A DNA stretch of 64,000 nucleotides from JAFGIN01 sp050301235 (GTDB lineage: Bacteria > Fibrobacterota > Chitinivibrionia > Chitinivibrionales > Chitinispirillaceae). A program made the position numbers and the translations under genes. Below the pieces are notes generated by a model that searched no databases, had not been told where the DNA came from, and saw only the letters and a list, made by a program, of their open reading frames with translations. Numbering within the stretch: the stretch's first letter is position 1; each line of letters begins with the position of its first letter. Where the stretch lies: assembly GCA_050301235.1 (NCBI GenBank), contig JBNKZD010000243.1, forward strand, positions 1-64,000, given 5' to 3'. Of this stretch, positions 34,042-41,800 are shown in pieces.

Positions 34042-34227
34042 TCACCCCAATGTTTTCGCCAGCTCTTGATCCATCCGTAGAAATTCATTGGCAACAGTTG
34101 ATGTATCAGACTTCTTTTTCCTGACTATTTTTTCAACAAATTCCATGTTGTCATTATCGAGGTATACAGGGATCTGTATCTTCATATTTTTTAAAAAATC
34201 GACCTCGTACACCTTTTGAAAAGTCAT
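34042..34227 (-). CDS. Small hypothetical protein
   Basis: A 61-residue protein (MTFQKVYEVDFLKNMKIQIP to ELAKTLG). The pattern K-I-Q-I-P-V-Y-L-D followed by a VEKIVRKKKSDTSTVANEFL helix resembles small ribbon-helix-helix-like antitoxin or CopG-type proteins, though I do not recognise a named family. It lies between the broken vapB and the intact vapBC pair, on the opposite strand, with a GAAAAAAGA purine stretch before the ATG. No partner is visible. Confidence 0.5.
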   Translation of the reverse strand: MTFQKVYEVDFLKNMKIQIPVYLDNDNMEFVEKIVRKKKSDTSTVANEFLRMDQELAKTLG

Positions 34228-34416
34228 ATTCTTTTTTCATTTAATTCCACTCCGATATTGCTCAATTCGCCTGAATAATATAATCCGTATCGAAGCTCTT
34301 AATGTAAGTTCCAGTATTTTACCCTTTTTAGAATCAAAAAGTTAAATATGTTTCTGTTGTAATACGTAATCACTATCGATTATATTAATGTATAACAAAA
34401 AAAATGGAGTGTGACT

Positions 34417-34623
34417 ATGGAATCTGTTACTATTTCACCCAAATTTCAAGTTGTGATCCCTCAGAAAATTAGACGCGCTTTAAACCTTCATCCGGGGCAA
34501 AAAGTTCAGGTCATACAATTTAAAGATAGAGTTGAACTAGTTCCTATAAAGCCAATTGAGGAGATGCGGGGGTTTGTAAAGGGAATTAATGTCGACTTCG
34601 ACAGAGATGAAGATAGAGTATGA
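34417..34623 (+). CDS. vapB: VapB-type antitoxin, SpoVT/AbrB domain
   Basis: A 68-residue swapped-hairpin AbrB protein (VTISPKFQVVIPQKIRRALN, then LHPGQKVQVIQF). The C-terminal PIEEMRGFVKGINVDFDRDE tail would wrap around the PIN toxin. I chose the ATG at 34417, with GGAG 7 nt upstream, over a GTG at 34411. Its stop overlaps the toxin start (ATGA), typical of vapBC operons. Confidence 0.88.
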   Translation: MESVTISPKFQVVIPQKIRRALNLHPGQKVQVIQFKDRVELVPIKPIEEMRGFVKGINVDFDRDEDRV

Positions 34624-34997
34624 ATCTCGTCGATTCTTCAGGCTGGCTTGCCTTTTTTTCCGACAACTGTAATGCAAATAATTTTTTGTTGCCGATAACA
34701 AATGTAAATGTATTACTCATTCCCACCATTGTCATCTATGAAGTTTTCAAAGTGATATTAAGAGAGAGAGGGGAGCAGGATGCAATAATTGTCCAGGCAC
34801 ATTTGCAACAAGGAACTGTCATCGAACTTTCTTCAGAGACTGCATTACACGCTTCAAAAATAAGCCTGGATTATCGGCTTCCTATGGCAGACAGTATTAT
34901 TTATGCGACTGCACTCGAACATGATGCAACGATCTGGACACAAGATGAACATTTTAAAGATTTGAAAAATGTCAAATATTTTCAATATAAACAATGA
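34620..34997 (+). CDS. vapC: VapC-type PIN-domain toxin
   Basis: A 125-residue PIN protein. The four acidic residues are D5 (LVDSSGWL), E41 (YEVFKV), D91 (PMADSIIYATA) and D109 (WTQDEHF). All are present, so the Mg-dependent RNase site looks intact. It overlaps vapB by 4 nt. Known VapC toxins cleave tRNA or rRNA. The pair may be carried with the radical SAM gene that starts 12 bp later. Confidence 0.9.
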   Translation: MNLVDSSGWLAFFSDNCNANNFLLPITNVNVLLIPTIVIYEVFKVILRERGEQDAIIVQAHLQQGTVIELSSETALHASKISLDYRLPMADSIIYATALEHDATIWTQDEHFKDLKNVKYFQYKQ

Positions 34998-35009
34998 AAT
35001 GGAGCATGA

Positions 35010-36056
35010 ATGTTAAACCATTTCAAACGGTTTCTTCCTTCAAACCTTATCGGCTTTCTGCAGAATTACCGATACAAATACCTTTTATCTAATAACAGGT
35101 ACTTTAAAGCCATAAAAGGGATCACTCTCGAAGTCTCCGATATCTGTAACCTTCACTGCCCGATGTGTGGAATACCCGAAATAAAGCGAAAAAAGGGCCT
35201 CATGAGCTATGATAATTTCTGTACGATTGCACAGAAACTCCCACCAGATCTTAAAATGCTTAAACTGACTTATGCCGGTGAACCACTGTTAAATAACGAC
35301 ATCTTTAAAATGATCCACCATTACCGACAAATCAACGGCTCCGCCTGGATACGGATCAGTACCAATGGAACACGACTTCAGAATTTTTCGTTAGATGAGA
35401 TTCTCACCTCAGGGGTAAGCCAGATTGATATAGCCATTGAAGGCGCAACCGCTGCAACCCACCAGGCTTATCGACGCGGCAGCGATTTTGAATCTATTTG
35501 CCAGAATGTTAAAAAATTGTGCGAAAGAAAAAAAGAGCTGAAATTAGACAAACCACTCATTGTCCAGATGACCCTGCTTTCAAAAAATGCAGCCAGAGAA
35601 CTTGATGACATTAAGCAGCTGGCAAAAAACCTTGGTGTCGACGAGCTTCATCTTCGCTACATGGCGATTCCGGGACTTGGCAAAAAAGACAGTGATCTCA
35701 AAGACTCTGTTTACAGCTACTTAGAAAAAGACGAACGCAGCAAATGGATCGATGAGTTTCTTCCTCCCCCCCCCTATTCGCTTTATGACAAAGACGGTGA
35801 TGACTATATCATCTCCCAGGAAGTCCCCCACTGCGGTTCATTTCTCACCCCAATTATTTATTTCAATGGGGATGTCTCGGTGTGCTGTTTTGATGGTGAA
35901 GGACAACATGTGTTTGGTAATCTTCTGAATGAGGATTTTGAAACAGTGATGAAACGGATGCCTGCGAAGCAGGTATACAAAAGATCGCTTGAACTATGTA
36001 GCAGTTGTATAATTAGTCAAAAAGGGATGAACTTTGAAGTGATAAGGGATGTATAA
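35010..36056 (+). CDS. Radical SAM protein with SPASM-like C-terminus
   Basis: A 348-residue radical SAM enzyme. C46-x3-C50-x2-C53 (CNLHCPMC) binds the 4Fe-4S cluster. YAGEPLL and RISTNGTRL are barrel motifs. The C-terminus has HCGSF, SVCCFDG and ELCSSC, cysteines for auxiliary cluster(s) as in SPASM proteins. No precursor peptide or obvious partner lies beside it, though a short unannotated peptide cannot be excluded. It starts 12 bp after vapC with GGAGC upstream. Function unknown. Confidence 0.85.
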   Translation: MLNHFKRFLPSNLIGFLQNYRYKYLLSNNRYFKAIKGITLEVSDICNLHCPMCGIPEIKRKKGLMSYDNFCTIAQKLPPDLKMLKLTYAGEPLLNNDIFKMIHHYRQINGSAWIRISTNGTRLQNFSLDEILTSGVSQIDIAIEGATAATHQAYRRGSDFESICQNVKKLCERKKELKLDKPLIVQMTLLSKNAARELDDIKQLAKNLGVDELHLRYMAIPGLGKKDSDLKDSVYSYLEKDERSKWIDEFLPPPPYSLYDKDGDDYIISQEVPHCGSFLTPIIYFNGDVSVCCFDGEGQHVFGNLLNEDFETVMKRMPAKQVYKRSLELCSSCIISQKGMNFEVIRDV

Positions 36057-36104
36057 ACAACATAACGCATCAGAACGACAATTGCAAAAGTCTGCATATT
36101 TCTC

Positions 36105-36182
36105 AGCCCCTATCCCATCCTTCCCCCGTTAACGGGGGACCACGAAGTGGCAGCGAAGCTAACGTGCTGAAGGCGGATGGGG
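36105..36182. repeat. GC-rich palindrome between radical SAM gene and pbpC
   Basis: CCCCCGTTAACGGGGG (36123-36138) is a perfect palindrome, enclosed by CCATCC and GGATGG. The two convergent genes may share it as a transcription stop; it also resembles dispersed repeats elsewhere in the window. Confidence 0.6.
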
Positions 36183-36241
36183 GAACGCGAAAAATGCAAT
36201 GGAACCAAAATGTTCATTATTGACACGTTTCTGCAGTTTAT

Positions 36242-38716
36242 TCAAAAAATCTCCACAACAACAAGCCTACTGAAAAACGGGGTCCCCGGAACACTTGCTT
36301 TAAATTCAAATGTCCCCTTCTCCATCGGCCACTTGAACACCTCTGATGCAGGCTGCACTACCTGCTCTTTTCCATTGACTAACCACATAACATTCCGGCT
36401 TTCAGGTACAACTCTGCAGGTTATCGGTAAATATCCCTGTGCATCCGGCATTTCAGGATCTTTAAAAAATCGTGAACCTGATCGGGGCCAGGTAATCTGA
36501 ACAAAAAAGGTGTCAATCACCGATTCCGATCCGCACAGTGGGCTGTATCGTTGCGGAGGAACCGGAAGTCCCTTTACTTTAGCCCATTCTTCAAATTCAA
36601 GCGGCAAGACAATAAATGATTGATATTCAATATGATCAGTACATCCCGGAACAGCCAGCAACTTATTTCTCGTGTCAACTGCAATTACCTGCATCACATT
36701 GCTGAACTCAACCGGCTCAGTACCCGGTTTGAAATATTCTGCCGAAGTATACGGGGTATTCCGGTCTGCTTTCTTTCCCGTTAATACACAGATGTTTTGT
36801 TGAATGTAGTCGTCTGGCGGACTGAAACCATTTTTTTCGGTCCCTGTTATCCTCCCTGGATGCAATCGCTCAAGTATATTCTTTACAAGAGGTGCCGGGC
36901 CGGTATAACCGCTGATATTTTTCATCGGATGATTATCCACATTACCCATCCATGCACCAACCAGATAGGTATCGCTCCATGCTACGCACCATGCATCTCG
37001 GTAACCCTCTGAAGTACCAGTTTTAACAGCCGCACTAAAAGGATACTCAAGATTTCCACCACGGGGAAAGGTTGGCAACCGGGCCTGAGGATCTGACAGG
37101 AACAGCTGTACCATTGAAGCAATATCCGATGGTATTACTTTTTTGCCTGAACCGATAGTATCATCACAAAACCAGGACAGATTTCGAACTATACCGTTGT
37201 TTCCAAGGCTGAGATAGGCTCTGCATATCGATTGCAATGAGCAGTAAAGCCCCCCGATTGATAAACCCAGACCATAATATTCGGCGAGTCCATCATCATT
37301 TGTTAATTCAAGATCAATTAATCTCCTGTACATCAAGTTAACACCAACAGCTTTCAGTACATGGACCGCAGGGATGTTTCGACTGTTGGCAAGTGCGGTT
37401 TTATACAACACCGGTCCAAGATAATCATGGTCACAGTTTTCCGGAATAAATGAGCGATGGTCACTGCCGAAGTCAAAATTCATATCAGTCAGAATAGTTG
37501 CTGCAGTAAAATCACAATTTTCCATCCCCATTGCATAGATAAAGGGTTTCAGAAGGCTTCCGGTCGATCGGGGCATTGCGCCGCAATCGATCGCACCACC
37601 AGTACTCTGATCAAAGTAATCATCAGAACCGATATATGCAAGAACCTGTGCAGTTGCACGGTCGATCACCATAACCGCAGCATTTCCTGCATCACAGGAG
37701 ATAAGATTTTCAAGCTGAGTGCTAACTTCACCAACAACCATCCGCTGGATATCGAGATCGATACTCACTTTTCTCAAGGGAAATAATGGTGCACATTTTC
37801 CTGCATAAAATGACTTTTCATAATTCAGAATAGCATGAATATTCGGAAGGTCACGATACTGTTTATTCGGGATTTTGATATAGTTAAGTTCTGTCAATGC
37901 ATCAGTGTACTCCGTTTTTGTAATCCACTTATACATATAACACCGTTTAAGAATGAACCGCGCGCGTTGTATCGCATTTTTAAAACCGGAAAACCGGTAC
38001 AGGTTCATCCGTGCCGGAGCACGTGGAATAGCGATCATCAAAGCACTCTGTGCAAGACTGAGATCATCAACAGGCTTCTGGAAGTATTTACGTGCGGCAC
38101 AACCGATACCGAAGGTCCTGTTTCCATAAGGTGCAATGGTTAGATATTGCCTGAGTACCCTCTCCTTACCATAAAATAATGTGATCCAGAGCGCCGTAAA
38201 TGAATCCTCAACTTTAGTAAACCATGTACTCCCCCCTCCCCGTTGCATTCGTGCAACCTGCATCGCTATCGTTGAAGCCCCGGAGTACCCGTTTTTCCTG
38301 AAATAATTTGTAAAAATCGCCCGCACTACCGATTTGATATCAACCCCTGAATGAGTGTCAAATCTGCGATCTTCGGCCGCAAGCACAGTTTTCCGCACGT
38401 TTGGAGGAATTTTTTGTGGAAGTGGCCAGAAACCCAGTTGTTTTTCCCGGTTTTCGCATTCTGCAAAGAAACGGTCGTTTCTGTCATGAAGGATCCAGGA
38501 GAATTCATGGTTCCGAATAGTGATAGAAAATAGACTCAAGAGAAATGCTGAAAAAATTATAAGAACAGGGATAAGAAGCAGGGAACATAAAACTGCAGTG
38601 AGCGGTTTCGAATAGATCTTTTGAAAAAACCTTTGTATCAGTCTTGCTCTACGAATAGTATTATTAATAAGATCTTCTAATTTAATCACAAACTTCATTT
38701 TTAGCGCAGAGAACAC
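36242..38716 (-). CDS. pbpC: Penicillin-binding protein 1C
   Basis: An 824-residue class A PBP. A TM anchor near the N-terminus (about 35-65) is followed by the glycosyltransferase domain with AAEDRRFDTHSGVD and GASTIAMQVARM. The transpeptidase has STGSLLKPFIYAMG (S-x-x-K), SRN and KTGTSEGYRDAW. The C-terminal BiPBP_C domain ends the protein. In E. coli pbpC is paired with the alpha-2-macroglobulin gene yfhM, and the same pairing holds here: an A2M gene lies 168 bp upstream on the same strand. Confidence 0.94.
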   Translation of the reverse strand: MFSALKMKFVIKLEDLINNTIRRARLIQRFFQKIYSKPLTAVLCSLLLIPVLIIFSAFLLSLFSITIRNHEFSWILHDRNDRFFAECENREKQLGFWPLPQKIPPNVRKTVLAAEDRRFDTHSGVDIKSVVRAIFTNYFRKNGYSGASTIAMQVARMQRGGGSTWFTKVEDSFTALWITLFYGKERVLRQYLTIAPYGNRTFGIGCAARKYFQKPVDDLSLAQSALMIAIPRAPARMNLYRFSGFKNAIQRARFILKRCYMYKWITKTEYTDALTELNYIKIPNKQYRDLPNIHAILNYEKSFYAGKCAPLFPLRKVSIDLDIQRMVVGEVSTQLENLISCDAGNAAVMVIDRATAQVLAYIGSDDYFDQSTGGAIDCGAMPRSTGSLLKPFIYAMGMENCDFTAATILTDMNFDFGSDHRSFIPENCDHDYLGPVLYKTALANSRNIPAVHVLKAVGVNLMYRRLIDLELTNDDGLAEYYGLGLSIGGLYCSLQSICRAYLSLGNNGIVRNLSWFCDDTIGSGKKVIPSDIASMVQLFLSDPQARLPTFPRGGNLEYPFSAAVKTGTSEGYRDAWCVAWSDTYLVGAWMGNVDNHPMKNISGYTGPAPLVKNILERLHPGRITGTEKNGFSPPDDYIQQNICVLTGKKADRNTPYTSAEYFKPGTEPVEFSNVMQVIAVDTRNKLLAVPGCTDHIEYQSFIVLPLEFEEWAKVKGLPVPPQRYSPLCGSESVIDTFFVQITWPRSGSRFFKDPEMPDAQGYLPITCRVVPESRNVMWLVNGKEQVVQPASEVFKWPMEKGTFEFKASVPGTPFFSRLVVVEIF

Positions 38717-38789
38717 AAAACGTTAATTTTTAACGCGTATACAAGCTGTTTTTTACAATCATGCACTCAAGTGCATGCCACCCATCGTT

Positions 38790-38878
38790 GAGCGAAATAT
38801 TGTGTCCGGTCGTTGAGCGGAGTCGAAACGACCGGTGCGTGCTCACTTCGACTTCGCTCAGTGAGCGCTTTGAGTTAT
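38790..38878. repeat. Dispersed palindrome between the A2M gene and pbpC
   Basis: GGTCGTTGAGCGGAGTCGAA and CTTCGACTTCGCTCAGTGAG form an imperfect inverted repeat, with CCGGTCGTTGAG...CGACCGG around it. It separates two genes expected to be co-transcribed and may modulate pbpC expression. Confidence 0.6.
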
Positions 38879-38884
38879 TCACAT

Positions 38885-41800
38885 TTATTTATCTGCAATA
38901 ACAACCTTAACACCTGCACTTGAACCACTCTTTTGCATACTGTACATCATTTCAGCCCGGGCGGGCGGATGCGAAAACTCTCCTTCGGTCGTGGCTTTCA
39001 TTCTGAAATAAAAATCGTAAGTCCCGGCGCTCATACTTTCAAAGTAATAGCTGACCTGATCATCAAGAAATGCCTGATAATCCCCCTCACTGGTAGTTGC
39101 ATTAGTAGGTCTGGCATCACTCCCCGAAGTCTCAAGATTCGGATTCATCGGCTCGAGTCCTGCGGCAATCGGAGACGAAACAGCTACAAACAATCTATTC
39201 TCGGGATTGCGCACCTGAAGATGCTCCTCCACAATATCTCCCGGCGCAAGTTTAACAACACTTCCACCTTTGTCAAACGTCACTTTTTCAGGTGCCTGAT
39301 CTTTTTTTAAGATAATGAACTCGCGTTTTACTACAAATCCATTCTGCCGGGGTCCTGCTGCATACCCTGGCTCTTCCGGAAGATACAACTGATTCATCCG
39401 TACCCAGAAAGAATCTGTTTTGCCTGATTTAAATTTTAAAACGCCGGCATCATCAGTATACCAGTATTTCGATGCAAGTCCCTTTTTCGCGTCAATCGAA
39501 AGAACCTCCGTTCCGGCATCTGTGCTCAGTGTAAAGTCCGCTTTCTGATTTTTCTTCTCCATAATGTAGTCATGAATCGCAAATAGTGCCTGACTGTTCG
39601 CCTGGGTACTACCCCAGTCTCCGTCCTTTCCCAATCGCACCAGTTCATCAACAATTGCCGGTAGTTTTGGTGAAAGCTTTTCCTGTTGAGAAAGTGCACT
39701 TACAACTGACGCCAATGAAGAGATCTCATTGACATGCACTCTCTCCCCAATTCTGAAATTTCTTTCCTGTAATCCTGCAAACACTTCCTTACCGTTTTCC
39801 TTCTTGTAAACTGCCTGATTCCATACAAGTTTCTCGATAGATTTTATCTCTTTGGAAAAAAGTTCCCTGTTGGTCGAAAGTGCACACATGATCTTTGCCT
39901 GTGACTGCGCATCGGCCTCTTGTGCAGCAAGTGCGACCTCCCGTGCATAAGCAATGTCGGTAACTCCGGCTTTCATCAGGGAATAGAGTGATACTGCGCG
40001 TTCGTATTCCCTATATCCGTCAAGAAACCCACTATAATCTGTTCGTAGTGATTTTTTAAGAGCATCTATGGTTTTTGTGTACATGGTTTCATCAAACGGA
40101 TAATTACTTTTATAGAGTTCATTCGCTCGTTTGACTTCAGATAAGAATTCAAGTACATATGCAGATAGATAAACATACGGTCTTGACCCAGGCCAGTACC
40201 CGTAAAGCCCGTCACTGCTCTGAACTTTCTGGAGGTATTCCATTGTCTGCTGAATTCTAAATTGCAGTTTTGGATCCGGAGATTCAAGACCGAACCGGTT
40301 CCATATCTCCCTGTATGCCAGTGACGGATACGATTGTGATACTCTCTGTTCTGTACAGCCATAAGGATAACTGATCAGTGCATTCATTCCTGAAATTGCT
40401 TTGAGCAGATACACCTGATCACTTACCATGATATTTCTTACAAGCGCATTGTTACGTGCTTTTAGTGGCAGTTTCTTCCATGTGAACTCTTTCCCGTTTG
40501 CAATACTTGAGAATGTTGTTGTTTCGGTAAACTCTCTGTCAAGATGCAATGGCACCTTTACCGAAAATGCATCACCGGTACTGTCTGCACTTCTGATTAC
40601 CGAAACCCCAACGGTAACAGAATCCCGTGAAAGGTGCCCCTGCTTATCAAAACCCGGTGCTGGAACTATCATTTCAGCGTACACCTGTCGGGGATTTGTT
40701 TTTGACAATTCACATGCGCCCTGTGCTTTGGAAGTGATTGTTAACCCATCAGCCACGATTTTGAATTTCCCCGCACCATTTTCACCCTCAACAATACGGG
40801 CGATTCCACCCGCTTTCAGCTTATCCCCGATTCTTACAAATCGTGGCAACGCAGGCTGAACGAGCACCGGTAAACGGACAGCAATCATTGAAGATGATGT
40901 TCCGAAACGGTCCGGTCCACTCACCGCTACAGCCCGAACTGCAAAATTGGTAAGATCATCAGACATCCGAATCTTTACAACAGCCTTACCGCTTTTATCT
41001 ACCTGAATCGAAGGATTCCAATAGGGAACTGTTTTGAAATTTTTTCTGACCGTTACCATCCCAAACGGATTACTCTCCTCACTCTCTTCACCATCACCAC
41101 CCGGAGTTTCAGGCGACTGAAGATTACCCAGTGCCATATTTCTGCTGTCCCGGATAGATATGCGTGATAATACCCGCTCAATAAATGGTGTCAGGGGTTT
41201 AATCGGCTGGTCTTTTTTGAGAGCGAGAACAGCTTCATCAACCAGCCATAATGCAACCTCACCTGCAGAAGGTTTCCCTTCAAAATCCGTGAGCGTGACG
41301 GTCATTTCCATTTCTGCACCCGGACGTACCGTTTTGGGGTGTTCGAGATTGACATTGAGCGTATATGCAGTGGGCTTTACGGTTAACCATGTTGTATTTG
41401 CAATGGTTTCAGGTTTTCCCGGATCAACAACAACCCCATCTGGAGTGATTCTGCGATCATCGATTCGCGACCGCATCAGAAGAAAGCTAACCGGAACTCT
41501 TGGCGTCATTTCAGGAGTTATCCCAAGTGAAAACTCAGCCTGTCCGCTGGTGATCTGTACCCATTCGTACCTTAAATTGTTATCAGGAAGCTCAACCACA
41601 GCAAGTGCCATTGCCTTTTGATAGGGACTCTTGAGAATAACTTTTGCAGTCTGTCCGGCCTGATACTCTTTTTTATCGGTTGTAGTTTCAAAAACAAAAT
41701 TCTCGGCTTTTTTCCAGGTCATCTGCTGGTCACCCCCCAGGAACAGATCTGCTTTGACAGTCTGCAATCTTCCCAGACGATCCTTTGATGACATTTCGAT

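Noticed and set aside
36177..36500. 107-codon plus-strand frame
   Set aside because: It is antisense to the 3' end of pbpC and begins within a palindromic repeat.
41160..41621. 153-codon plus-strand frame and other long frames antisense to the A2M gene
   Set aside because: They are shadows of a large, conserved gene and have no ribosome sites or family features.
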